16,038 nucleotides of DNA from an uncultured Lachnospiraceae bacterium (GTDB lineage Bacteria > Bacillota > Clostridia > Lachnospirales > Lachnospiraceae). The position numbers and the translations under genes are program-made. Numbering within the stretch: the first letter of the stretch is position 1; the number at the start of each line of letters is the position of its first letter. The notes under the pieces were generated by a model. That model searched no databases. It was not told the origin of the DNA and worked only from the letters and a program-made list of their open reading frames with translations. Location of the stretch: the NCBI GenBank assembly GCA_910577735.1, contig CAJTOO010000043.1:1-16038 (forward strand). Direction: 5' to 3'. Below are positions 6,495-13,488 of this stretch, in pieces.

Positions 6495-6912
6495 TTCATC
6501 ACGGTGGGTGGTGGGCCCCTATTTTTGTGTTTTTTAACGCCGCTGAAAAGATGGCGATAGGGGGAAAAATCGTACTATCAGGCAAAAGTATACTTTCACG
6601 CTGTGCAAAAGTCCGGGGGTTCCGTGATAGTATATGGCAGAAAGGTAAAAGGGTGTAGGATATTGGTGGCTTTTGCGGAAAAGGGTATTTGCTTGACGGA
6701 AAATGCTGTTGAAATACGGGGAATATGATATAAACACGGAAACTGCATGGAGTTTTCGTGTTTGTATATGAGTTTTCGTGATAATATGCAGAGTTTCCGT
6801 GTTTGCATATGGATAAAACGGTAAAAAACGAAAAATAGATGTGCTACAGTCGGAAGAACCCTCCATCAAGGGCAATGCCATATGGTATATGGCTTGCTAA
6901 TTTTGCTTTTAT
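6495..6912. other. Intergenic stretch without a gene; repeats and palindromes
   Basis: No credible gene is seen on either strand in these 418 bases. They hold an 8-bp inverted pair (TACTATCA 6573-6580, TGATAGTA 6625-6632), an iteron-like cluster (6725-6811) with a diverged extra copy near 6617-6636, and a palindrome GCCATAT-GGT-ATATGGC (6877-6893) about 20 bases past the sensor-kinase stop codon. It separates the broken phage genes from the resistance locus. Confidence 0.6.
6725..6811. repeat. Iteron-like cluster of about 21-bp repeats
   Basis: Three direct copies start at 6750, 6770 and 6791, periods 20 and 21 bp, with consensus close to GAGTTTTCGTGTTTGTATAT. A fourth copy in inverted orientation lies at 6745-6725. 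All share GTTTYCGTG. A weaker direct copy (GTTCCGTGATAGTATATG) is near 6619-6636. Regular spacing at two helical turns suggests cooperative binding of a protein, as in plasmid or ICE origins, but no Rep gene is present and the role is unknown. Confidence 0.6.
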
Positions 6913-8283
6913 TTAGTTGCCTCCGTCAATCGGAAAATTTAAAATGGCTTTGCAGCCTTTCTGGTCTTCACTCTCAATTTTCATTGTCCCGCTATGTGCA
7001 TCTGTAATCTGACGGACAAGAATTAGTCCGAGGCCGTGCCTTAAATCTAATCTGTCATCTGTGCTTTCCATGTAATGCGGTTTTTCATTTAGTTCTTTCA
7101 ATTTCTCGGTTGACAAGCCAATGCCATTATCTGATACGGAGAGGGAAATGCTTTCGTCCGTACAGTCAAGAGCCAGTGCAATATCACAGCCATCCGGGTT
7201 GTGGCTGATACTGTTCTGCACAAGGTTGCCTACCGCCCTCGAAATCAGGCGGGCATCACAATCAAACAAAACGGTTTCTGCCGCAGGTGTAATTCCGATA
7301 TTTATGGAATACTTACCGGGCAGGCCTGTATTGAGTAATTCAGCAGTATAGGAGCGCAGTAAGCCGGCCAGGCTGACAGGGATTTTATGGATGGGCTGCA
7401 TTTCATATTCCAGACTGGATACGAGATTGAGATCCTGCACCAATTCTCTGATCTTGACACTTTGCTGCCGGATAATTTCAGCTTCTCTGCGGATATGGGA
7501 ATCTGCGCTGTTTTCATGTGCAATCCGTTCAGCATACCCCATGATCATGGAAAGGGGCGTCCGTATATCGTGGGAAACACCGCTGATCCAGTTCGCACGG
7601 GCCTGGTTCTGCCTGCTTAATATGGCAGATGCCTTGTTGACGCTGTCTGCTATTCCCGACAGCTCCCCGTGCATGGAAAGGGAAGCCGGCCTGCCGTTTC
7701 CGAGCGTTACAATCGAGGTTATGATCGGTTCAGCGTTTTTAAGGATTTTCCGTTTCGAGTAATAATATGCCAGAAACAGTATTGCAAGATCAGCCGCCAG
7801 TATCCCCATAACAAAAAATGGAAAGGTTTTGATGGAACGCAGCGAATAGTAGTTGCTTGGTAATTTCATATAACTGTCCTGCGGATATCCTAAGACCAGC
7901 ATACCATCGTCTGTGTTCCTGATGAAGACCGGGTAACCTGCAAGATAACCTTTTGCAAATACAGCTACATCCTGGACAGTAAAACGCTCTGGTATCTCAT
8001 CTGGCGCGTCTACGTCCCAAACCCTGTCCCCTTCCATATCAAGATAGACAGCCCAGATATGATTGGTTTTTAACTGCCCGGATATCTCGTCTGAAATGCC
8101 TTCCAGGGAAGCAGATTCAGCAGCAGCCTCCAACATATTTTGTGGCGAAAAGCCGCCGTAGTCTTTTGTCACAACCCCATAAAATGTCCAGGCAAAAGCC
8201 AGACAATTGATAAACAGCAGTATGAGGACCAGCCCCGCAAAGGATGCCAGATATTTTGATATATATTTCCCAAGTGATTTCAT
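6913..8283 (-). CDS. Sensor histidine kinase of the lantibiotic-resistance two-component system
   Basis: This 456-residue membrane kinase has a first membrane helix at about 14-36, an extracellular domain of roughly 115 residues, and a second helix at about 152-173. A short linker leads to the phospho-acceptor box S-G-V-S-H-D-I-R-T-P (His238). The ATPase domain shows the N box around Asn353 (G-N-L-V-Q-N-S), the G1 box S-D-N-G-I-G (384-389) and the G2 box H-G-L-G-L (416-420). It follows the regulator gene with a four-base gap, with AAGGAAGTG as ribosome site, so the pair is co-transcribed. The divergent ABC operon points to a sensor of antimicrobial peptides comparable to CprK or NsaS-type kinases; the actual ligand cannot be read from sequence. 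Confidence 0.92.
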   Translation of the reverse strand: MKSLGKYISKYLASFAGLVLILLFINCLAFAWTFYGVVTKDYGGFSPQNMLEAAAESASLEGISDEISGQLKTNHIWAVYLDMEGDRVWDVDAPDEIPERFTVQDVAVFAKGYLAGYPVFIRNTDDGMLVLGYPQDSYMKLPSNYYSLRSIKTFPFFVMGILAADLAILFLAYYYSKRKILKNAEPIITSIVTLGNGRPASLSMHGELSGIADSVNKASAILSRQNQARANWISGVSHDIRTPLSMIMGYAERIAHENSADSHIRREAEIIRQQSVKIRELVQDLNLVSSLEYEMQPIHKIPVSLAGLLRSYTAELLNTGLPGKYSINIGITPAAETVLFDCDARLISRAVGNLVQNSISHNPDGCDIALALDCTDESISLSVSDNGIGLSTEKLKELNEKPHYMESTDDRLDLRHGLGLILVRQITDAHSGTMKIESEDQKGCKAILNFPIDGGN

Positions 8284-8287
8284 GGCT

Positions 8288-8989
8288 TCACTTCCTTGTA
8301 TTCAATTTATAGCCCAACCCTTTGACCGTGATCAGGGAGACAGGATTTGACGGGTCGGCCTCAATCTTCTCACGGATTCTGCGGACATGGGCATTCAGGC
8401 TGTTCTCGTAGCCAAAAGGGTTATCACCCCACAAGGCTTCGCATAATGTGTCCACGGTCACAATCCTGCCTTCACTGCGGGCAAGTGTCTCCAGAAAAAT
8501 ATGTTCCTTTGCTGTCAGCGGGATGGTCTTGCCGGCTTTGTGGACCTCGGCCCGGCCAAAGTCGATGGTGCAGCCGTCCAGGTTTATAAACGGTGTATCT
8601 TCCTTATAGCACCGGCGCAAAACGGCATAGATGCGGAACAGCAGTTCCTGTGGCAGGAATGGCTTTGCAATATAGTCATCCGCCCCAAGCCCAAGCCCGG
8701 ACAGCCGGTCTTCGGCCTCGTCCTTTGCGGTCAGAAAGATTACCGGCATATCTGAAAATGTGCGTATCTGCTGCATAAGGGAAAAACCGTCCCCATCTGG
8801 CAGCATGACATCTAAAATGGCAAGGTCGGGTTTCTCGTTTTGGACTGCTGAAATTCCTTCCTTTACGGAAACAGCAGTCACAATATTCCCAAAGCCTTCA
8901 TCTGACAGGATTGCTGTAACCATTTCCAGCAGCTCCGGCTCGTCATCTACAAGCAGGAGTTTTTTATTTTGTAAAAATGTATTATCCAT
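8288..8989 (-). CDS. OmpR-family response regulator of the lantibiotic-resistance system
   Basis: This 233-residue regulator has a receiver domain with the acidic pair in L-L-V-D-D-E (14-17 region), phospho-acceptor Asp60 (A-I-L-D-V-M-L-P-D-G-D-G), then T-A-K-D-E and Y-I-A-K-P-F. The winged-helix domain ends L-N-A-H-V-R-R-I-R-E-K-I and T-V-K-G-L-G-Y-K-L. It probably activates the divergent ABC operon and its own gene when phosphorylated by the adjacent kinase. I chose ATG 8989 because GGAGGTG lies six bases ahead; a GTG at 8998 would overlap that ribosome site. All key residues are present. Confidence 0.95.
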   Translation of the reverse strand: MDNTFLQNKKLLLVDDEPELLEMVTAILSDEGFGNIVTAVSVKEGISAVQNEKPDLAILDVMLPDGDGFSLMQQIRTFSDMPVIFLTAKDEAEDRLSGLGLGADDYIAKPFLPQELLFRIYAVLRRCYKEDTPFINLDGCTIDFGRAEVHKAGKTIPLTAKEHIFLETLARSEGRIVTVDTLCEALWGDNPFGYENSLNAHVRRIREKIEADPSNPVSLITVKGLGYKLNTRK

Positions 8990-9013
8990 AATCGTCACCT
9001 CCGTGATTCCTTA

Positions 9014-9019
9014 ATTATA
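9014..9019 (-). promoter_or_regulatory. Extended -10 promoter element for the regulator-kinase operon
   Basis: On the minus strand the sequence reads TGCTATAAT, a perfect -10 hexamer with the TG extension, 24 bases upstream of the regulator ATG. The -35 region is weak (around TCTTCC with 17-bp spacing), as is common for extended -10 promoters. Confidence 0.6.
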
Positions 9020-9052
9020 GCATATTTTTTTGTTTTGGAAGATGTTTTGCAA

Positions 9053-9110
9053 AAAAGTAAGGTAAAAGTAAGGCTGTGGGAAAGTTAATGTCAGGTTGGT
9101 GTTGTACCAT
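9053..9110 (+). promoter_or_regulatory. Probable response-regulator box and promoter of the ABC operon
   Basis: AAAAGTAAGG occurs twice, at 9053-9062 and 9064-9073, an 11-bp period matching one helical turn, as expected for tandem binding of an OmpR-family dimer. A candidate -10 (TACCAT) is at 9105-9110 with no good -35, which fits an activator-dependent promoter. It lies between the divergent regulator and transporter genes. The box assignment is inference. Confidence 0.5.
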
Positions 9111-9135
9111 AGAGACATGGAAAGGAGATGTTGAT

Positions 9136-9912
9136 ATGGAATACATTATTACAACTGAACAGTTGACGAAAAAATATAAAAATTTTGTTTCTGTCAACAA
9201 TGTTTCGCTTCACATTCGGAAAGGCAGCATTTACGGTTTCCTTGGCCCCAACGGTGCGGGGAAATCCACTACCATGAAAATGCTGCTGGGGCTGACAGCC
9301 CCGACAAAAGGCAGTTTTGCCATTGACGGCAGGCATTTCCCGGAAGACCGGATCACCATACTGAAAGGGGTGGGTTCCTTTATTGAATCGCCGTCTTTTT
9401 ATGCAAACCTTACCGGCCGGGAAAACCTTGATATCATCCGGCGGATTTTGGGGCTGCCGGGGGATTCCGTCGATGACGCACTGGAGCTGGTCGGACTGGA
9501 GGAGTTTGGAGGCCGTCTGGCAAAGAAGTATTCGCTGGGCATGAAGCAGCGGCTCGGTCTTGCTGGTGCGCTGTTAGGCAGGCCGCCTGTCCTGATCCTG
9601 GACGAACCGACGAACGGCCTTGACCCTTCCGGCATCCATGAGATTAGGAATCTGGTGAAGTCTCTTCCGGGCCTTTATGACTGCACCATAATGATCTCAT
9701 CCCATATGCTCTCTGAGATTGAATTGATGGCGGACGACATCGGCATCCTCAATCATGGAAACCTTCTGTTTGAAGGAAGCCTGGAGGAACTGCGGAACAG
9801 TGCAGGGCAGGCGGGAAATAGCCATAAGATTAGCGAAGCTAATCTGGAGGATGTGTTCCTGGGCATGGTGGAGCAGGACAACGCTGCCAGAAAGCAGAGG
9901 GCAAGATTATGA
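9136..9912 (+). CDS. Lantibiotic-immunity ABC transporter, ATP-binding subunit (LanF/CprA type)
   Basis: This 258-residue ATPase drives export of lantibiotic-type peptides from the membrane together with the two permeases that follow. It has Walker A G-P-N-G-A-G-K-S-T (37-45), the signature S-L-G-M-K-Q (133-138), Walker B L-I-L-D-E-P (Asp156, Glu157) and the switch His190 (I-S-S-H-M-L). Where most ABC ATPases carry the Q-loop Gln, this one has F-I-E-S-P-S-F-Y with Glu84, the E-loop known as a mark of LanF immunity ATPases. The start is ATG 9136, with AAAGGAG eight bases ahead; an upstream ATG at 9076 would include promoter sequence. The stop overlaps the next start as ATGA. Confidence 0.95.
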   Translation: MEYIITTEQLTKKYKNFVSVNNVSLHIRKGSIYGFLGPNGAGKSTTMKMLLGLTAPTKGSFAIDGRHFPEDRITILKGVGSFIESPSFYANLTGRENLDIIRRILGLPGDSVDDALELVGLEEFGGRLAKKYSLGMKQRLGLAGALLGRPPVLILDEPTNGLDPSGIHEIRNLVKSLPGLYDCTIMISSHMLSEIELMADDIGILNHGNLLFEGSLEELRNSAGQAGNSHKISEANLEDVFLGMVEQDNAARKQRARL

Positions 9913-10634
9913 ATGCACTGGCTGTCGAACTTCGGAAAGAAAAACGGACGGGCGTTATCCCGGTGCTGCTGGCTGTCGGCATTCTGGGTGCAGCCTATGC
10001 CTTTGTCAACTTCATAGTGCGGAAAGATACACTGCTGGGGCTTCCACTTCCGCCGATGGACGTCCTGCTGACCCAGCTTTACGGCATGATCATGGTTTTG
10101 AATATGTTCGGCATTGTAGTTGCCGCCTGCATGGTTTACAATATGGAGTTTAAGGGAAACGCCGTCAAAAAGATGTATATGCTCCCCATAAGCGTTTTGG
10201 GAATGTACCTTTGCAAGTTCCTGATCTTATCGGCCATGTTCCTGGTGGCAATCGTTTTGCAGAATCTGGCGCTTATGTGGATCGGTATGGCGAACCTGCC
10301 GCAGGGGGCGTTTGAAATGGGAACGCTGGTCAGATTTGCAGGCTACTCGTTCCTTACGTCAATGCCTGTCCTGTCATTTATGGTCCTGGTCTCGTCCCGT
10401 TCCATCAATATGTGGATACCGCTGGGCGTTGGAGTTGCCGGTTTCTTAAGTGGCATGGCATTGGCTAATTCAGCTTCCAGTCTGCTGCTGGCCCATCCAT
10501 TTGTCATAATGCTGAAGCCTGCAGTTGCCATGAGCGCGCAGCCGGACATAACGGTGACAAAAGCCGCTGTTATCGAAACATTGCTTTTCCTTGGTGCAGG
10601 GCTGTGGATGGCAAAGAACCTGCGCTATGAATAA
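9909..10634 (+). CDS. Lantibiotic-immunity ABC transporter permease, MutE/EpiE-like
   Basis: This 241-residue membrane protein has about six hydrophobic segments (near residues 15-33, 50-72, 88-115, 134-156, 160-185 and 215-235). The start M-N-A-L-A-V-E-L-R-K-E-K-R and the segment V-Y-N-M-E-F-K-G-N-A-V-K-K are typical of ABC-2 type permeases of the LanE group. It overlaps the ATPase gene by four bases (ATGA), so the two are translationally coupled. It would pair with the MutG-like protein to form the membrane channel. The family call rests on sequence pattern and gene order. Confidence 0.88.
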   Translation: MNALAVELRKEKRTGVIPVLLAVGILGAAYAFVNFIVRKDTLLGLPLPPMDVLLTQLYGMIMVLNMFGIVVAACMVYNMEFKGNAVKKMYMLPISVLGMYLCKFLILSAMFLVAIVLQNLALMWIGMANLPQGAFEMGTLVRFAGYSFLTSMPVLSFMVLVSSRSINMWIPLGVGVAGFLSGMALANSASSLLLAHPFVIMLKPAVAMSAQPDITVTKAAVIETLLFLGAGLWMAKNLRYE

Positions 10635-10649
10635 GGAGGGATTGTTAGA

Positions 10650-11417
10650 ATGAGTTTTTTGGAGCTTCTCAAAATTGAATTTATGAAAGTAAAACGATCA
10701 AAGATCGTACCGTTGATCTTTATTGCCCCGCTGCTGGTGGTTGCCTCCGGGGTCGCAAACCTGAGCCGCTATTTTACGCCGGAATATACAAACGCATGGC
10801 CTGCAATGTTTATTCAGAGCGCACTGGTTTATGCCTACTATCTGCTGCCGTTTTCCATGATCGTGGTCTGTGTGATGATCGCGGGACGGGAAACAGGGAA
10901 TAACGGCATTTTAAAGATGCTTGCCCTGCCGGTCAGCCGGTATTTGCTTTCCATAGCAAAATTCTGTGTGCTGGCATTTTATCTGCTTATGGAGATGGCC
11001 GTGTTCCTTGCGGTGTTCGTAGTTGCCGGGACAGTTGCCACAAGGACAATGGGCGTGACGGAAACTCTGCCCGTCCTCTATCTGATGAAATGGTGCGTAG
11101 GGCTGTTTTTGACAATGCTGCCGTGTGTGGGGACTATGTGGGCGGTCACTGTCCTGTTTGAAAAGCCGCTGCTTTCTGTGGGACTCAACCTCCTCCTTGT
11201 CATTCCCGGCGTGCTGGTCGCAAATACGCCTTTATGGATAGCATATCCTTATTGCTACAGCGGCTATCTGGTGTCCTGCTCCCTGCATGACTTTTCGGTG
11301 GAATCCAACACAATGGCATTTTCGCTGTTCCCCTTCCTGCCGGTTGCAGTACTGGTCTTTGTATTGGTGTTTGCGGTTGCTGTAATAAAATTTGGAAAAA
11401 AAGTAGAAATGAGGTAA
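10650..11417 (+). CDS. Lantibiotic-immunity ABC transporter permease, MutG-like
   Basis: This second permease has 255 residues and about six hydrophobic helices. The N-terminus M-S-F-L-E-L-L-K-I-E-F-M-K-V-K-R-S-K precedes the first helix. A-G-R-E-T-G-N-N-G-I-L-K-M-L (roughly residues 77-90) is the conserved cytoplasmic loop of this ABC-2 group. It starts 16 bases after the MutE-like stop, with GGAGGG as ribosome site. Two different permeases after one ATPase is the standard LanFEG/CprABC arrangement, which gives confidence in the role despite low sequence conservation in the family. Confidence 0.88.
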   Translation: MSFLELLKIEFMKVKRSKIVPLIFIAPLLVVASGVANLSRYFTPEYTNAWPAMFIQSALVYAYYLLPFSMIVVCVMIAGRETGNNGILKMLALPVSRYLLSIAKFCVLAFYLLMEMAVFLAVFVVAGTVATRTMGVTETLPVLYLMKWCVGLFLTMLPCVGTMWAVTVLFEKPLLSVGLNLLLVIPGVLVANTPLWIAYPYCYSGYLVSCSLHDFSVESNTMAFSLFPFLPVAVLVFVLVFAVAVIKFGKKVEMR

Positions 11418-11423
11418 TTCATT

Positions 11424-11720
11424 ATGGAATGTAAAAAACTGAGAACTTTAAGCAAGGTTTCACTGGTTATCAGCGTCCTTCCGCTGGCAACCCTCATCCC
11501 CGTGTTTCTTAAACTCACGCTGCCGGGAGGGGTAAGCACGGCTTGGGCGGGTGTCAATATTGCCTGTGTTGTGGCGGGTTTGATCCTCTCAATTATATGC
11601 GTCAGGAGCAATGAAAGCCGCAGCCTTGTAAATATTGCGTCTACAGTTATCAGTGTATTTTGGTGCCTGTTGATGGCCGGCATTGTTGCCCTGGGATTAT
11701 TTTTAACTTTCATGCATTAA
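11424..11720 (+). CDS. Small three-helix membrane protein in the resistance operon
   Basis: This 98-residue protein has three hydrophobic segments (about 11-30, 39-60 and 70-95) and short polar ends. It starts six bases after the MutG-like stop, with GAGGT ahead of the ATG, so it is clearly part of the operon. I do not recognise the family. Being co-transcribed with an immunity transporter, it may be an accessory subunit or a small immunity protein, but that is inference from position alone. Confidence 0.75.
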   Translation: MECKKLRTLSKVSLVISVLPLATLIPVFLKLTLPGGVSTAWAGVNIACVVAGLILSIICVRSNESRSLVNIASTVISVFWCLLMAGIVALGLFLTFMH

Positions 11721-11733
11721 GTGAGGAGTGTTT

Positions 11734-12225
11734 ATGGAGTTTTTCAAGAAAGGACCAGCTATTTTTATTGCTGGAATAATGCTTCTCTCCTGTACAGCGT
11801 GTTCGGGGCTTGATAAATTGGCAGACGGTCTGAAAAGCGGCGTGGAGCAGGTCGGCAGCAATGTTGCTATTGGGAAAAGCAATGCCCTCATTACTCCTTA
11901 TCAGTCTTTTGATGGAAAACGTGTTTCGGATAATGCGGGTTTTCTGGCAACTTATGATGCGGCCGTAAACGGTTTTGACGGGCAGGACATATTGGTTGGA
12001 AACACTGCCCTCAAAAGCAACGATTGCCGCAAGATTACAGTACACTATTCTTTTGACACGATTTCCGGCGTTTGCCGGCTGGTATATATTGATCCGGAAT
12101 TGGAGGAAAATGTACTGGCTGAAAATGGGGATGGCAGCGTTACAGTACAGCTTAAAAGTGGTGCAAACTATATAGGGCTTTATGGGGCTGGATATGATGG
12201 CACCATCCGGATTACGGTAGAATAA
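11734..12225 (+). CDS. Predicted lipoprotein in the resistance operon (possible LanI-like immunity protein)
   Basis: This 163-residue protein has a lipoprotein signal peptide: positive M-E-F-F-K-K, a hydrophobic core and a lipobox region L-L-S-C-T-A-C, so Cys20 or Cys23 would be lipid-linked on the outer face of the membrane. The mature part opens with a helix-like stretch (L-D-K-L-A-D-G-L-K-S-G-V-E-Q-V-G), then beta-rich sequence ending in Y-D-G-T-I-R-I-T-V. The start is ATG 11734 after GAGGAG; GTG 11728 would overlap that site. Lanthipeptide producers often pair LanFEG with a lipoprotein LanI, so a peptide-binding role is plausible, but I see no direct similarity to NisI or SpaI. Confidence 0.8.
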   Translation: MEFFKKGPAIFIAGIMLLSCTACSGLDKLADGLKSGVEQVGSNVAIGKSNALITPYQSFDGKRVSDNAGFLATYDAAVNGFDGQDILVGNTALKSNDCRKITVHYSFDTISGVCRLVYIDPELEENVLAENGDGSVTVQLKSGANYIGLYGAGYDGTIRITVE

Positions 12226-12304
12226 ACACCAATGCCAAAAGAGAGGAATTAGACAGGGGAAATAAGCTGTCCCAACACACAGTCATTGAAGGGGGATGTA
12301 GTTT

Positions 12305-13234
12305 ATGAAAATAGGCAGAAGAAAAAGAAATATCATCCTGTCTGTAGTGTTGTGTGTCATTCCCACAGTCTGGACGGTATGGGGCAATACGGCATTGATG
12401 GTTAGTACAATTTCAATTTCAAGCAGCCGTATCCCTGCCGCATTTTCCGGCTTCCGGATAGCGCAGATATCAGACCTGCATAATGCTGAATTTGGAAAAA
12501 ACAATGCAGAACTGTTAAAACTGCTATCCGAGAGTCGGCCGGATATCATCGTGATAACAGGAGACCTCATAGATGCCAATCACACGGATGCAGGGATAGC
12601 GCTCTGCTTTGCGCAGGAATCCGTCAGGATTGCCCCGACCTATTATGTGGCGGGAAACCATGAAGCTGCAAGCCCCCAATATGATATTTTGAAAGCCGGG
12701 CTTGAAGCAGCCGGGGTTATCGTACTGGAGGATGAGACTGTTTATTTAGAGCGGAATGGGGAAACCATAGCACTGCTTGGATTGGCCGATCCCGATTTTA
12801 CGGTCAAGGGAGATATGTTTGGTGAAGTCCCCGCTATGGCCAGTACGAAATTGAAGAATCTGATTGGTGATGAAAGCGGATACACTATTTTGCTCTCACA
12901 CAGGCCGGAACTGTTTGAAACGTATGTAAACTGCGGCATTGATCTGGTCATTGCAGGCCATGCTCATGGCGGTCAGTTCCGGCTGCCGTTTATCGGCGGA
13001 GTGATTGCTCCTAATCAGGGTTATTCCCTAAGTATGATGCCGGACTGTATACAGACGGCGGCACAAGCATGGTGGTCAGCCGTGGCATTGGAAACAGCAT
13101 CATACCATTCCGTTTCAATAACCGCCCGGAGATTGTTTTGGTGGAACTTAATGCCAGATAATCCTACAAAAGACAAACCGCCGCACTATGGCCATCATCC
13201 GCCATATGCGGCGGTCTGCCTTTTCCGCAGGTAG
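12305..13234 (+). CDS. Membrane-anchored metallophosphoesterase (YkuE/YaeI-like) with C-terminal frameshift
   Basis: This calcineurin-like phosphoesterase has an N-terminal membrane helix (about 9-32) and metal-binding motifs I-S-D-L-H (55-59), T-G-D-L-I-D, G-N-H-E and G-H-A-H-G-G. Relatives act on lipid or sugar phosphates at the membrane; the substrate here is unknown. After N-Q-G (base 13020) the frame is wrong: adding one base gives L-F-P-K-Y-D-A-G-L-Y-T-D-G-G, then S-R-G-I-G-N-S-I-I-P and P-E-I-V-L-V-E-L-N-A-R, ending at TAA 13159-13161, the normal C-terminus (about 285 residues). As written, those 46 residues are replaced by about 71 unrelated ones and the frame runs through the downstream hairpin to 13234. 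The motifs survive, so partial activity is possible. The start is ATG 12305 after GGGGGAT. It ends the resistance operon. Confidence 0.85.
   Translation: MKIGRRKRNIILSVVLCVIPTVWTVWGNTALMVSTISISSSRIPAAFSGFRIAQISDLHNAEFGKNNAELLKLLSESRPDIIVITGDLIDANHTDAGIALCFAQESVRIAPTYYVAGNHEAASPQYDILKAGLEAAGVIVLEDETVYLERNGETIALLGLADPDFTVKGDMFGEVPAMASTKLKNLIGDESGYTILLSHRPELFETYVNCGIDLVIAGHAHGGQFRLPFIGGVIAPNQGYSLSMMPDCIQTAAQAWWSAVALETASYHSVSITARRLFWWNLMPDNPTKDKPPHYGHHPPYAAVCLFRR
13178..13224 (+). terminator. Terminator-like hairpin ending the resistance operon
   Basis: CCGCCGCA (13178-13185) pairs with TGCGGCGG (13207-13214), and inside it TATGGC pairs with GCCATA around an eight-base loop with one bulged C. 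The T-rich stretch that follows (TCTGCCTTTTCC) is weak. It lies 17 bases after the stop codon of the unshifted phosphoesterase, where an operon terminator would be expected. Confidence 0.6.
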
Positions 13235-13378
13235 GCCGGGCGGCCTGATAAGGGAAATTGCTTGGAAAGCGGGGGAATCAGAGCTAATATGCTTACACGG
13301 CGGTTTGGGTTTGTGCCGCCTTATATCGGACGAATGGCGAAAAACTTTAGGGCTGATTTTGAAATTCCGTACTGCATT

Positions 13379-13414
13379 TATGCCTTTCGCTCCATTTTAT
13401 ATGCCTTTCGTTCC
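13379..13414 (+). promoter_or_regulatory. LytTR-type regulator binding site (two direct repeats)
   Basis: TATGCCTTTCGCTCC (13379-13393) and TATGCCTTTCGTTCC (13400-13414) are direct repeats differing at one base, 21 bp apart. Tandem repeats at this spacing are the usual target of LytTR/AgrA-type regulators. They lie 75-110 bases before the damaged LytTR regulator gene, fitting autoregulation. No clear gene is seen between 13235 and 13488. Confidence 0.6.
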
Positions 13415-13488
13415 CTGCATCCCAAAATAACAGAAAATCTGCCGATAAATTAAGTGACGGCTGAAACGGAAATCCGAGGTGATGAATT

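Noticed and set aside
6725..6811. Repeat cluster as a CRISPR array
   Set aside because: Copies adjoin with almost no spacer, one is inverted, and no cas gene is present.
6534..6881. Minus-strand frames (115 and 70 codons) in the gene-free stretch
   Set aside because: They translate the repeat cluster, have no ribosome site, and show low-complexity, non-protein-like sequence.
11264..11713. Minus-strand frame of 149 codons
   Set aside because: Antisense to the MutG-like permease and the small membrane protein; no supporting signals.
13188..13453. Two short plus-strand frames that might encode a signalling peptide for the Agr-like kinase
   Set aside because: They run through the terminator hairpin and the direct repeats, lack ribosome sites, and show no AgrD-like leader with a conserved Cys and charged tail.
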